Below, in pieces: positions 1-8,356 of a stretch of 39,351 bases of DNA. A model generated the notes under the pieces. It made no database searches and was not told the DNA's origin. It saw only the letters and a list, made by a program, of their open reading frames with translations. Position 1 is the first letter of the stretch. Each line of letters begins with the position of its first letter. Source of the stretch: Aestuariivirga sp. (lineage in GTDB: Bacteria; Pseudomonadota; Alphaproteobacteria; Rhizobiales; Aestuariivirgaceae); the NCBI GenBank assembly GCA_030680855.1, contig JAUXUN010000066.1, positions 1 to 39,351 on the forward strand, written 5' to 3'. The position numbers and the translations under genes were made by a program.

Positions 1-129
1 CCGCCCCATCATGGCCCGTCTCCGCCCTCGTTTCCCTGTGAGCAACGGAATCACTGTTCGGCGGCAAATTCAAATGCTTTCTGCAACAAAATCGGCCCAA
101 TGCGGAAATTCAGACTGACCTACTTCCCT

Positions 130-138
130 TGTGGATAA
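130..138 (-). promoter_or_regulatory. DnaA box just beyond the dnaA stop codon
   Basis: The minus strand reads TTATCCACA, the perfect consensus DnaA box, ending two bases from the dnaA stop codon. A second perfect box lies at 2187-2195 on the same strand, so the dnaA-rpsT pair is bracketed by the two. Bases 1-129 hold no recognisable gene. A role in origin function or DnaA titration is inferred. Confidence 0.6.
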
Positions 139-139
139 G

Positions 140-1573
140 CTACTGCTGCTCCACCAAGCGGATCAGCAGGGCCACTTCCTTGGCCAGCCGGTCATCGGTC
201 TTGATCTGGTCGTCAATCTTGCGCACCGCATGAAGCACGGTGGAATGATCCCTGCCGCCAAACCTGCGGCCAATTTCGGGCAGCGAGCGCGAGGTCATTT
301 TCTTGGCGAGATACATGCCGACCTGGCGCGGCACCACAATGGAGCGGGCGCGGCGCGGCGAAAGCAGATCAGTGCGCGCCACATTGAAGTGGCGGCCGAC
401 GATTTTCAGGATGTCGTCGATCTTGATGCGGCACTGGTCCGGATTGGCCGACATGTCACGCAGGACCATGGCGGCGAGGTCCAGGGTGATGGGCGACTTG
501 TTGAACTGCTGATAGGCGACGATGCGGTTCAGCGCCCCTTCCAGCTCGCGGCCACCGCCGGTGATGCGGTTGGCGACAAATTCCAGGACCTCATCGGGGA
601 TCACCACCGAATGGTCGCGGCTGTTCATGGCAACATAGCGGCCAAGCACTATTTTGCGGCGCAGTTCGAGATCGGGCAGTTCGATGTCAACGACAAGGCC
701 GCCCATGAGCCGCGAACGCATGCGCTGGTCGATGGTGTCGAGTTGTGACGGCGGAACGTCCGCCGCCACAATTACTTGCCTCCTCGAATCCACCAGGGAA
801 TTAAACGTGTGGCAGAATTCCTGCTGCATGGTTTTGCCCTGCAGGAACTGGAAGTCGTCAATCAGCAGCACATCCACGGACTGGAACTGGTCCTTGAAGG
901 AAATGGTGTCGCGGCTTCTCAGGGCCTGGATGAAGCTGTACATGAAGCGCTCGGCGGTGAGGAACAGCACCTTGCGCTCGGGGTGAATGTCGCGGATGCG
1001 GTGGCCGATGGCATTGAGCAAATGGGTCTTGCCCAGCCCTGCGGCGGAGTGAATGAACAGGGGATTGAAGGTGACCGGGGCGCCGGCGTTGGCATCGGTG
1101 ACCCGGCAGGCGGCGGCATGGGCCAATTGATTGGAAGTTCCCACCACGAAGCTGTCAAAGGTCTGGGCTGAATCAAGCTGGGTGTTGCGTTCGCCCTGCT
1201 GCAGGAAATTGGCGCCTGGCATGGCGCTGCCGCGCTGCTCCTCATAGGAAGCGCGGGGCTTTTCGACGGGGCGCTCGGCCATTTCGGCGGCGCGGGGCGG
1301 CGTTACCTGGCCGCGGACCCGGACCTGCACCGCATCAAGCCGGCCAAATTCAGTTTCGGCGATTTTTTGCAGCTTGGCCACATAGTGGTTTTCAATCCAG
1401 CTTTTCAGGAAGCGGGTTGGCACCGAGACAATGAGCTTCAGGTTGCAGCAGTCCTCCGCGTCCATGCGGCCAAACCAGCTGGTAAAAAGATCGTCCCCCA
1501 ATTCGGCGCGAAGCCTGTGCGAAACCCGCTGCCATTTCTGTTTCAGATCAACTGCCACCGCTAATTCAGTCAT
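140..1573 (-). CDS. dnaA: Chromosomal replication initiator protein DnaA
   Basis: DnaA is the AAA+ ATPase that binds DnaA boxes and melts the replication origin. The protein has about 477 residues, normal for the family. It has an N-terminal domain I, a variable linker at about 90-140, an AAA+ core with Walker A GLGKTHLL near residue 180 and Walker B VLLIDDFQFL near 240, and a C-terminal DNA-binding helix-turn-helix with the signature GRDHSTVLHAVRKI. I chose the ATG at 1573 (MTELAVAV); an in-frame GTG at 1585 would add four residues, and neither has a well spaced Shine-Dalgarno. The gene lies downstream of rpsT on the same strand, the usual order in Rhizobiales. The roughly 610-base leader between them carries repeated GAATC motifs that a CcrM-type methylase could modify. 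Confidence 0.97.
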   Translation of the reverse strand: MTELAVAVDLKQKWQRVSHRLRAELGDDLFTSWFGRMDAEDCCNLKLIVSVPTRFLKSWIENHYVAKLQKIAETEFGRLDAVQVRVRGQVTPPRAAEMAERPVEKPRASYEEQRGSAMPGANFLQQGERNTQLDSAQTFDSFVVGTSNQLAHAAACRVTDANAGAPVTFNPLFIHSAAGLGKTHLLNAIGHRIRDIHPERKVLFLTAERFMYSFIQALRSRDTISFKDQFQSVDVLLIDDFQFLQGKTMQQEFCHTFNSLVDSRRQVIVAADVPPSQLDTIDQRMRSRLMGGLVVDIELPDLELRRKIVLGRYVAMNSRDHSVVIPDEVLEFVANRITGGGRELEGALNRIVAYQQFNKSPITLDLAAMVLRDMSANPDQCRIKIDDILKIVGRHFNVARTDLLSPRRARSIVVPRQVGMYLAKKMTSRSLPEIGRRFGGRDHSTVLHAVRKIDDQIKTDDRLAKEVALLIRLVEQQ

Positions 1574-2144
1574 TTTCCCGTGCACTCTCTCGTTGCATTG
1601 TTTCTACCCGGAATTCCAAGGACGCCGCAGACACAGAAATTCGGCATCGTTCCTGTCGATTAAGAACAATCCACGCCTGTCCGACGCCTCAAACCTACAA
1701 CTTGGAGAACTATCCGCCCTTAAACGCCCATTTCAATTCCATGTCAGACACTTGCCCCTCAATCCGACATGTCATTTTACGCATCCTTTAGTAATACCAT
1801 TCGCTGTCTTCTTGCCATCTCCCGGCAGCGTTAAGGGGGAACCTACAAAGGCAGAGTGACACACTGCAAGATGAATCAGGCATTGTTCCGTACACGGAGC
1901 GCACCGCTGAACCGCGGGGTTTTTGGCGACCCCCGTTGACTTTTGCTAACTCCATGATGTGACATTATGAATCAGGCGGCCTTGGCGCGGCAGTCAATTC
2001 CGCCCGGCGCACCCCCGCCCAAAAATTTTAATGCGACGGACCTGCGGGCGGGACGGGAGTTTGGGCGGACTGCCTTGCAAATGCGCCAAGGCATTGAAAT
2101 ATTTAAATTAAGTTTGCCAAATACCGTCCGTCATCTGACAAACA

Positions 2145-2176
2145 AAAACGCGCCGGAGATGATCGCAGCGCGTTTT
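2145..2176 (-). terminator. Rho-independent terminator of rpsT
   Basis: The arms AAAACGCGC (2145-2153) and GCGCGTTTT (2168-2176) are a perfect 9-bp inverted repeat with a 14-base loop. Read on the minus strand the right arm runs into a T-rich tail, about 20 bases after the rpsT stop codon. Confidence 0.7.
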
Positions 2177-2186
2177 CAAATAGTTA

Positions 2187-2195
2187 TGTGGATAA
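2187..2195 (-). promoter_or_regulatory. DnaA box at the rpsT 3' end
   Basis: The minus strand reads TTATCCACA, a perfect DnaA box, between the rpsT stop codon and its terminator. It lies at the far upstream end of the dnaA leader. It could serve dnaA autoregulation or be part of an origin; only the motif itself is seen. Confidence 0.55.
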
Positions 2196-2198
2196 CTC

Positions 2199-2465
2199 TC
2201 AGGCGAAAAGGGCCCGGATGCGGCTGGTCAGCCGCGAAATCTTGCGGGAGGCGGTATTCTTGTGAAGGATGCCCTTCTGGGCGCCGCGCATCAGCTCAGG
2301 CTCAGCGGCCTTCATTGCGGTTACCGCGGCTTCCTTGTTGCCGGCGGTGATAGCTTCTTCAACCTTGCGGACGGTGCTGCGCACGCGGCTGGTGCGGTTC
2401 TTGTTGATGGTTTCACGACGCGCCGAAACGCGCGTTGCCTTCTTTGCCGATTTTGTATTGGCCAT
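2199..2465 (-). CDS. rpsT: 30S ribosomal protein S20
   Basis: The product is an 88-residue basic protein starting [12 protein letters not shown], typical of S20, which binds 16S rRNA in the body of the 30S subunit. Its length and the Lys/Arg/Ala-rich helical composition match the family. It is a single-gene unit with a strong sigma-70-like promoter at 2501-2529 and a hairpin terminator at 2145-2176, followed downstream on the same strand by dnaA. The start has an upstream AGGAAAG-type Shine-Dalgarno. Confidence 0.97.
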   Translation of the reverse strand: MANTKSAKKATRVSARRETINKNRTSRVRSTVRKVEEAITAGNKEAAVTAMKAAEPELMRGAQKGILHKNTASRKISRLTSRIRALFA

Positions 2466-2500
2466 TGAACTTTCCTGATCATTTAAACTGAGATGGGCGG

Positions 2501-2529
2501 CTTATAACGAGGCTGGGCTTGCCCGTCAA
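2501..2529 (-). promoter_or_regulatory. Sigma-70-type promoter of rpsT
   Basis: On the minus strand TTGACG (2524-2529) and TATAAG (2501-2506) are separated by exactly 17 bases. The -10 box ends about 35 bases upstream of the rpsT start codon. Confidence 0.7.
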
Positions 2530-2577
2530 TTGCCCAGTGGACAAGGGTTAAAACCACCTGTTTACATACCGGTAACC

Positions 2578-4059
2578 ATGGCTTTCAGCACCTCAACCTA
2601 TCTTGGCATCGACCTCGGGACGACGGCGCTTAAATGCATCATTACCGATCATAAACAATGTGTTGTGGGGCTTGCGGAAGTCGCCTTGGCAATCTCGCGG
2701 CCGCGGCCTGGCTGGTCGGAACAAAATCCGCAGGACTGGTGGCTGGCCTTGCAAAGGGCCTGCAAGATGTTGCGCGCCAGGAACCGCAAGGAGTGGGGGC
2801 GCATCGCGGCAATCGGGCTTTCCGGGCAGATGCATGGTGCGGTTGTTCTGGATGCGGCGGGCCGGGTTCTTCGCCCCGCCATTCTGTGGAATGACAGTCG
2901 CGCCGGGGCGGAAGCGGCCATGTTCAACGGGAAGTTTTCCGATATCGGGCAGATCGCGGGGGTGCCGGCAGTGGCGGGCTTCACTGCACCCAAGCTTATC
3001 TGGCTGCAGGCCCATGAGCCCAGGATTTACAAACAGCTTGCCATGGTTCTGGCGCCCAAGGACTATCTGCGCTTCCGGATGAGCGGTGACTTCATCACCG
3101 ATCCTTGCGATGCCTCCGGCATGTCGCTTCTTGATGTGGCGGAAAGGAAATGGTCACCCGCCCTGGTAGAAGCGGCGGGCATCCGGCTTGAGAACCTGCC
3201 CCGCATCGATGAAGGGCCTATTGCATCGGCTCATCTTCGCAAGCCTGCGGCGGACTTTCTCGGGCTGCCGCCGGGGCTTCCCATTGCGGCAGGCGCCGGG
3301 GACGCGGCGGCCTCGGCCATCGGCATTGGCGCCATCACCGACGGCGACGGCTTTATTTCGCTGGGAACCTCGGCGCAATACTTCGTCACCACGAAGAGCT
3401 TCCGGCCACGGCCGCAACAGATGATCCAGGCGCTGGGCCATGGCCTGCCCGGCCTCTGGTATCAGGTGGCGGCTCTCTTAAATGGAGCAAGCCCGCTAAG
3501 CTGGTTGAACGGGATTTTGCCGGGCGGCAACATTCAGAAACTTTTGCAGCGCAGCCAGCGGCGGTATGAGGGAGCGGGGGGGATCCTGTTCCTGCCCTAT
3601 CTCAACGGCGAGCGCACACCGCATAATGATCCTTCGGCGCGCGCCGCCTTTCACGGCCTCCATGCGGGCGCAACGCAGGAGGATCTGGCAATCGCAGTTC
3701 TCGAGGGCGTTGCCCTGTCGCTTGCGGATTGCCAGGAGGTTCTGGAGCGGAGCGGCACGCGCGTTGCGGAATTGCTGGTGGCGGGCGGCGGCACACGCAG
3801 CGCCTTCTGGATGCAGATGCTGGCCAATGTTCTCAACCGGCGGATTACCATCCCTGCGGGATCGGATGTAGGTGCAGCCTTTGGGGCGGCGCGGCTGGCG
3901 CGGCTTTCGGTGACGGCTGAAACCATTGCCGAGGTTTGCCGCAAGCCTGAGGTGCTGCTGCATCTCGAACCGACGCAAAAACTTTCCAAAGCCTATGCGG
4001 ATCGGCTAGGAGATTTCCGCGCGCTTTACGGCGCATTGAAAGGAATTCAGCATGTATAG
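2578..4059 (+). CDS. xylB: Xylulokinase (FGGY family carbohydrate kinase)
   Basis: This kinase phosphorylates D-xylulose to D-xylulose 5-phosphate with ATP, feeding the pentose phosphate pathway. The 493-residue length is normal for XylB. The N-terminal ATPase fold begins GIDLGTTALK near residue 10. It is followed by the substrate-loop motif GLSGQMHG, the ILWNDSRA motif, and GAGDAAASAIG near residue 240, which carries the likely catalytic aspartate. I chose the ATG at 2578 because earlier in-frame codons add a non-conserved leader. The next gene overlaps its stop by 8 bases, so the two are co-transcribed. No xylose isomerase or xylose transporter gene is in the window. The xylulose specificity is a family inference; other FGGY substrates are possible. 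Confidence 0.9.
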   Translation: MAFSTSTYLGIDLGTTALKCIITDHKQCVVGLAEVALAISRPRPGWSEQNPQDWWLALQRACKMLRARNRKEWGRIAAIGLSGQMHGAVVLDAAGRVLRPAILWNDSRAGAEAAMFNGKFSDIGQIAGVPAVAGFTAPKLIWLQAHEPRIYKQLAMVLAPKDYLRFRMSGDFITDPCDASGMSLLDVAERKWSPALVEAAGIRLENLPRIDEGPIASAHLRKPAADFLGLPPGLPIAAGAGDAAASAIGIGAITDGDGFISLGTSAQYFVTTKSFRPRPQQMIQALGHGLPGLWYQVAALLNGASPLSWLNGILPGGNIQKLLQRSQRRYEGAGGILFLPYLNGERTPHNDPSARAAFHGLHAGATQEDLAIAVLEGVALSLADCQEVLERSGTRVAELLVAGGGTRSAFWMQMLANVLNRRITIPAGSDVGAAFGAARLARLSVTAETIAEVCRKPEVLLHLEPTQKLSKAYADRLGDFRALYGALKGIQHV

Positions 4060-4393
4060 CGAGACGCGACCCTGGGGCACATTCCATATCCTGGATGAAG
4101 GCACAGGCTTCAAGGTGAAGCGCATTGCGGTGAATCCCGGCGGCAGGCTTTCGCTGCAGAGCCACAAGCATAGGGCTGAGCACTGGACAGTGGTGACCGG
4201 GATTGCCACCGTAACAGTCGGTGAAGAAGTTCAAGATCTTTCGCGCTCGCAGCACATCGACATTCCCAAGGGCGACAAGCACCGGCTGGAAAACAACACC
4301 AAAGGCATGGTGGAAATCATCGAGGTGCAGTTCGGCGATTACCTCGGCGAGGATGACATCATCCGCTATGATGATGTTTACAACCGGACATGA
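4052..4393 (+). CDS. Small cupin, mannose-6-phosphate isomerase type II-like
   Basis: The product is a 113-residue single-domain cupin. It corresponds to the C-terminal domain of bifunctional mannose-1-phosphate guanylyltransferase/phosphomannose isomerase enzymes, standing alone. The motif SHKHRAEHW near residues 35-43 supplies the metal-binding His/His/Glu set, and the second cupin motif is IPKGDKHRLEN. Type II phosphomannose isomerases interconvert mannose 6-phosphate and fructose 6-phosphate, but in a solo cupin the substrate is uncertain. It overlaps xylB by 8 bases and the ROK kinase start by 4, so the three form one transcript. Confidence 0.85.
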   Translation: MYSETRPWGTFHILDEGTGFKVKRIAVNPGGRLSLQSHKHRAEHWTVVTGIATVTVGEEVQDLSRSQHIDIPKGDKHRLENNTKGMVEIIEVQFGDYLGEDDIIRYDDVYNRT

Positions 4394-5271
4394 GCCGGCG
4401 CATCGGCATTGACCTTGGCGGCACGAAGATCGATGCCGTGACGCTTTCCGCCGCCGGCGAAACGCTGTACGAGAAACGGGTTGTCACGCCGAAGACCTAT
4501 GAGGGCATCGTCGCGGCGATAGGGGCGCTTGTGCATGAGGCGGGCGGCGGCAGCGTCGGCATCGGCGCGCCAGGATCGAACTCGCGTGTGAGCGGGCTGT
4601 GGCGCAACGCCAACATACTGGTGTGCAATGGCAAGCCGTTCCAGCATGATCTTGAGGCGGTGATCGGGCGGCCGGTGAGAATGGAGAATGACGCGAACTG
4701 CTTTGCGCTGTCGGAGGCCATCGACGGAGCGGGGCAAGGCTATGAGGTGGTGGCCTTCTTCACGGTGGGTACCGCACTTGGCGGCGGGCTGGTGGTGAAC
4801 GGCAAGCTGGTGGTGGGGGCCAATGGCGAGGCGGGCGAATTCGGCCACACGGCGCTGCCCTGGCCCAATGAGAGCGAGTGGCCGCTGCTGCCGTGTTTTT
4901 GCGGCAAAGCCGGATGCGCCGAGCAATATGTCTCCGGCACAGGCCTGCAGCGCGATCACGCTCACGTCACGGGGGAAGACATTTCGGCCAGGGAGATCGT
5001 GGCGCGGGCGCGGGGCGGCGATGCAAAAGCAATGGCTTCGCTGGCGCGGTTGCAGGATCGCTTCGCACGGGTGGCGGCGAATATCGCCTGCGTGGTCGAT
5101 CCCGATGTATTTGTGATCGGCGGCGGGCTCAATGAATTGCCCGAGCTTGTCGAACAATTGCCGCCGCTGATTTCGCGCTACAGCTTTTCAGGAACAGCCG
5201 TTGCTCAAGTCGTGCGCGCCAAGCATGGTGAAAAAAGTGGGGTGCGCGGGGCGGCGCGGTTGTGGGATTAG
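4390..5271 (+). CDS. ROK family sugar kinase (fructokinase/N-acetylglucosamine kinase type)
   Basis: The product is a 293-residue ROK kinase that would phosphorylate a hexose or amino sugar in the cytoplasm. The N terminus carries the phosphate-binding motif DLGGTK at about residues 6-11. GIGAPGS and the active-site motif ENDANCFALSE follow. The ROK zinc motif CFCGKAGCAEQY lies near 169-180, with an upstream GHT histidine. The ATG overlaps the cupin stop by four bases. At its 3' end it converges with the dehydrogenase gene, and the two stop codons overlap with no room for a terminator. The exact sugar cannot be assigned; a mannose or fructose role would fit the cupin neighbour. Confidence 0.9.
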   Translation: MSRRIGIDLGGTKIDAVTLSAAGETLYEKRVVTPKTYEGIVAAIGALVHEAGGGSVGIGAPGSNSRVSGLWRNANILVCNGKPFQHDLEAVIGRPVRMENDANCFALSEAIDGAGQGYEVVAFFTVGTALGGGLVVNGKLVVGANGEAGEFGHTALPWPNESEWPLLPCFCGKAGCAEQYVSGTGLQRDHAHVTGEDISAREIVARARGGDAKAMASLARLQDRFARVAANIACVVDPDVFVIGGGLNELPELVEQLPPLISRYSFSGTAVAQVVRAKHGEKSGVRGAARLWD

Positions 5272-6257
5272 GGTTTCTCCCATTTGCCGCTTTTTTCGGA
5301 TCGGAAGAAGGCGTCGATGATTTTCATGTTCTGGATGGCGTCTTCGACGCCCCAGACAGGTTTCTCTGCTTTCCGGATGACGCGGCCAAAGGCTTCGGCC
5401 TGCAACTGGTACTGGTCGGAGACGGGTAGAATGTGCCAGGTGCCTTCATTCATCTCCATGCCCTGGACGAAATAGCGGTTGGGCTTGTCAGGCGGGGCGT
5501 TGAAGGGAATCTCAACCTCAATGCGGCCCTTGGTGCCGCCGATCTGGGCCCGCTGCCACGGCGCGAGCTGGGTCGAAATGGTGAAGGTGAGATGCCGGCC
5601 ATTGCCGAAGTCGGCGAGGCCTCCGGCCATCCGGTCGGTCTTGAACTTCGGGTCCCAGTCAAAGGTGGCGATGACGCGTTTGGGCTCGGCGCCGAACATG
5701 AAGCGCGAGACGGTGATGGGGTAGCAGCCGATGTCATAAAGCCCGCCGCCGCCGATATCGGCCATGTTGCGGACGTTCTTCGGATCACGGTTGAAGTAGC
5801 TGAAGTAGACCTGCACGGCGCGCACATCACCGATTTCGCCCTTCCTAGCGTGGGCGCGGGCGGCCAGCCACTGCAGGCTGTGGCGCACCATGAAGGCTTC
5901 CGCCACATAGATGCCCTTGGGAACTTTGCGGAGCTTGGCCGCTTCCCTGGCAGACATGGCGATGGGTTTTTCACAGAGCACGTGCTTTCCGGCTTTTGCG
6001 GCGGCGATGGTTAACGGCACATGGAGATGGTTGGGCAGCGGATTATAAACCGCCTCGATTTCCGGGTCGGCCAGCATGGCTTCATAGGAGCCATAAGCCC
6101 TGGGGATTCCGAGTTTGCTGGCTGCGGCCTGGGCTGACTTGAGCTTGCGCGACGAGATGGCAACGATCTCTATATCCCGGCTTTTCAGCATGCCGGGAAG
6201 GACCTTTTCCACGCCGATGTTGGCGGTTGAGATTATTCCCCATTTTACTGGCTTCAT
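5268..6257 (-). CDS. Gfo/Idh/MocA family NAD(P)-dependent oxidoreductase
   Basis: The product is a 329-residue dehydrogenase of the Gfo/Idh/MocA superfamily, which oxidises or reduces sugars and cyclitols. The N-terminal Rossmann region starts KWGIISTANIG. The conserved catalytic motif EKP sits at residues 96-98, inside HVLCEKPIAMSA. The C-terminal sheet domain includes the GGGGLYDIGCYP segment typical of D-xylose dehydrogenase-like and trans-1,2-dihydrobenzenediol dehydrogenase-like members. It faces the kinase cassette and may act on a related sugar. It is transcribed alone, divergently from choX. Confidence 0.9.
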   Translation of the reverse strand: MKPVKWGIISTANIGVEKVLPGMLKSRDIEIVAISSRKLKSAQAAASKLGIPRAYGSYEAMLADPEIEAVYNPLPNHLHVPLTIAAAKAGKHVLCEKPIAMSAREAAKLRKVPKGIYVAEAFMVRHSLQWLAARAHARKGEIGDVRAVQVYFSYFNRDPKNVRNMADIGGGGLYDIGCYPITVSRFMFGAEPKRVIATFDWDPKFKTDRMAGGLADFGNGRHLTFTISTQLAPWQRAQIGGTKGRIEVEIPFNAPPDKPNRYFVQGMEMNEGTWHILPVSDQYQLQAEAFGRVIRKAEKPVWGVEDAIQNMKIIDAFFRSEKSGKWEKP

Positions 6258-6351
6258 GGCGTTCCTCTTGGCTATTTTGTATGACTATAAGGGGGCGCTT
6301 CCGATAAGTACATAAATGTCGTTTTTAGCCCGAAGCGGCGAAATACTTAGC

Positions 6352-6380
6352 TTGACGAGCAATGGGTGTTTCGCGCTAGT
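6352..6380 (+). promoter_or_regulatory. Possible choX promoter
   Basis: TTGACG (6352-6357) is followed after 17 bases by GCTAGT (6375-6380), a weak -10. It lies about 60 bases upstream of the choX start. The -35 is good and the -10 poor, so this is tentative. Confidence 0.25.
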
Positions 6381-6439
6381 CTCTTGTTATCTTCCGCTAA
6401 ATTCAAAAAACTTCAGCGGATATAACAGGGAGAAACCAA

Positions 6440-7399
6440 ATGACTTCAATCGTAACCAAATTCCTGGGCGCCGCCACCTTGGGCGCCGGGCTTTTCGCCA
6501 TGGCGACGGCCGGCATGGCCGCCGATGCGGCGTCCTGCCAGAAGGTGCGCCTTTCGGATGTGGGCTGGACCGACATTACCGCCACCACGGCGCTGACCTC
6601 GGCCATTCTCGAGCAGATGGGCTACCAGGGCGACATTTCGCAGCTGGCGGTGCCTGTGACCTATGCCTCGATGAAGAACAAGGACATCGACGTGTTCCTC
6701 GGCAACTGGATGCCCTCGATGGAAAACGACATCAAGGCCTACCGCGATGACGGCTCGGTTGAAACGCTGGGCGCCAACCTCGAAGGGGCGAAGTACACGC
6801 TGGCCGTCACCCAGGGCGCCTATGACGCGGGCCTCAAGGATTTCGCCGACATTGCAAAGTTCAAGGACAAGCTCGGGGCCAAGATTTACGGCATTGAACC
6901 CGGCAATGACGGCAACCGCCTGGTTCTCGACGTGATCAACGATCCGAAATTCGGCCTGGCTGGCTTTGATCTGGTGGAAAGCTCGGAAGCGGGCATGCTG
7001 GCGCAGGTTGCCAAGTCCTCATCGGCAGGCGACGACGTGGTGTTCCTGGGCTGGGCACCGCATCCGATGAACTCCAACTTCAAGATCTCCTATCTCACCG
7101 GCGGCGATGACTATTTCGGGCCGGATTTCGGCGGAGCCACGGTTTTCACCAATGTGCGCCAAGGCTATTTGACGGAATGCCCGAACGTCGGAAAGTTTGT
7201 TTCCAATCTCAAGTTCAGCATGGAGATGGAAAACCAGATCATGGGTGAAATCCTGGACAAGGGCGCTGATCCAAAGGCGGCGGGCATTGCATGGATCAAG
7301 GCCAACCCGGATGCGCTCACCGCCTGGCTTGATGGCGTGACCACCTTCGACGGTTCGGGCGATGCGCTCAGCGCCGCCAAAAAAGGACTTGGCCTTTAA
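6440..7399 (+). CDS. choX: Choline ABC transporter periplasmic binding protein ChoX
   Basis: This is the periplasmic receptor of a high-affinity choline importer. The 319-residue protein starts with a Sec signal peptide that probably ends after an Ala-rich GMAADA stretch. The residues that cage the quaternary ammonium in Sinorhizobium ChoX fall at the same positions here: Trp43, Asp45, Trp90, Tyr119, Asn156 and Trp205. Cysteines near 33 and 247 could form the family disulfide. The ATG at 6440 has an AGGGAG Shine-Dalgarno. choW follows after about 100 bases that contain a strong hairpin, which would let choX be made in excess. Choline taken up this way usually feeds glycine betaine synthesis for osmoprotection or catabolism. 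Confidence 0.95.
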   Translation: MTSIVTKFLGAATLGAGLFAMATAGMAADAASCQKVRLSDVGWTDITATTALTSAILEQMGYQGDISQLAVPVTYASMKNKDIDVFLGNWMPSMENDIKAYRDDGSVETLGANLEGAKYTLAVTQGAYDAGLKDFADIAKFKDKLGAKIYGIEPGNDGNRLVLDVINDPKFGLAGFDLVESSEAGMLAQVAKSSSAGDDVVFLGWAPHPMNSNFKISYLTGGDDYFGPDFGGATVFTNVRQGYLTECPNVGKFVSNLKFSMEMENQIMGEILDKGADPKAAGIAWIKANPDALTAWLDGVTTFDGSGDALSAAKKGLGL

Positions 7400-7427
7400 T
7401 AGCTGACGACTATGATGCGACACGTGC

Positions 7428-7471
7428 GGCGGACTGGAAGATAAAAATACGCCAGTCCGCCTTTCCTTTTT
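7428..7471 (+). terminator. Hairpin terminator/attenuator between choX and choW
   Basis: GGCGGACTGG (7428-7437) and CCAGTCCGCC (7452-7461) form a perfect 10-bp stem with a 14-base loop, followed by a run of mostly T. It lies 30 bases after the choX stop and before choW. The arrangement suggests partial termination that gives more binding protein than membrane components. Confidence 0.75.
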
Positions 7472-7501
7472 AAGACTCAAGCGGGGAGGGGTCTTTTAAT
7501 C

Positions 7502-8356
7502 ATGGAACAGATTGTCAGTTTTCTGACGGGCAACAAAATTCCAATTGGGGCGTGGGGCAAGCAGTTCTTCACCTTCCTGACCACGAATTTCGCGTGGTTC
7601 TTTGATTCAATCGCCCGGGGCCTGACTTTCGTCCTTGAAAGCATCGTGGTGCTGCTGCTGTTTTTTCCGCCGCTGATCCTGGTGGCGGCGATCGCGGCAC
7701 TGGCCTGGTACCTGCAAAAATCCTGGAGGCTGGCGGCGGTCACCGCAGTCGGGCTGCTGTTCATCATCAACCAGGGCCTGTGGAAGGAAACGGTTGAAAC
7801 CATCGTGCTGGTGGTTGCGGCAACTTCGGCGTCGATGGCCATTGGCGTGCCGATCGGCATCTGGGCGGCGCATAACGCGCGCATCTACAAGTACCTGCAC
7901 CCGGTGCTTGACCTGATGCAGACCATGCCGACCTTCGTTTACCTCATTCCGGTGCTGATCCTGTTCGGCCTTGGCGTGGCGCCCGGGCTCATTGTCACGG
8001 TTATCTTCGCGTCCCCTGCCCCCATCAGGCTTACCCATCTGGGCATCACCTCGGTGCCCAAGGCCCTGCTCGAGGCGGGCGAGGCATTCGGGGCCACCAA
8101 GCGGCAACTGCTGTGGAAGGTTGAGCTGCCGTCGGCGCTCCCCACCATCATGGCGGGACTCACGCAATGCATCATGCTGTCGCTTTCCATGGTGGTGATC
8201 GCGGCGCTGATCGGCGCCTCGGGGCTTGGCAAGCCGGTGGTGCGCGGGCTTAACTCGCTCAACATTCCGCTGGGCATTGAAGCGGGGCTGGCCATCGTCA
8301 TTCTCGCCATCATCCTCGACCGGATGTGCCGGGTTTCAACGGGAGCAAAATCATGA
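7502..8356 (+). CDS. choW: Choline ABC transporter permease ChoW
   Basis: The product is a 284-residue inner-membrane permease of the ProW/OpuAB type with about six hydrophobic segments. The BPD transport domain in the second half carries the EAA-like loop, with EAGEAFGATKRQLLWKVELP as coupling helix to the ATPase. The N-terminal extension with hydrophobic helices is usual for ChoW/ProW proteins. The ATG at 7502 follows the GGGGAGGGG purine-rich stretch at about 7481-7490. The stop overlaps the choV ATG as ATGA, so both are translated together. Confidence 0.95.
   Translation: MEQIVSFLTGNKIPIGAWGKQFFTFLTTNFAWFFDSIARGLTFVLESIVVLLLFFPPLILVAAIAALAWYLQKSWRLAAVTAVGLLFIINQGLWKETVETIVLVVAATSASMAIGVPIGIWAAHNARIYKYLHPVLDLMQTMPTFVYLIPVLILFGLGVAPGLIVTVIFASPAPIRLTHLGITSVPKALLEAGEAFGATKRQLLWKVELPSALPTIMAGLTQCIMLSLSMVVIAALIGASGLGKPVVRGLNSLNIPLGIEAGLAIVILAIILDRMCRVSTGAKS

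Larger units (their letters stand above)
1574..2198. other. dnaA-rpsT intergenic region (dnaA leader)
   Basis: I see no convincing gene in these roughly 620 bases. The stretch holds the rpsT terminator (2145-2176), a DnaA box (2187-2195), an AT-rich patch at about 2095-2120, and an 11-base direct repeat ATGAATCAGGC at 1871-1881 and 1967-1977. Each repeat copy contains GAATC, a GANTC-type site methylated by CcrM in alphaproteobacteria. The dnaA promoter must lie here on the minus strand, but I could not pick a clear -35/-10 pair. An open frame starting at 1967 on the plus strand runs into rpsT and is not credible. Confidence 0.5.

Noticed and set aside
1967-2350. Plus-strand frame upstream of and across rpsT
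   Set aside because: It overlaps the well supported rpsT gene and its terminator, and its translation has no family features.
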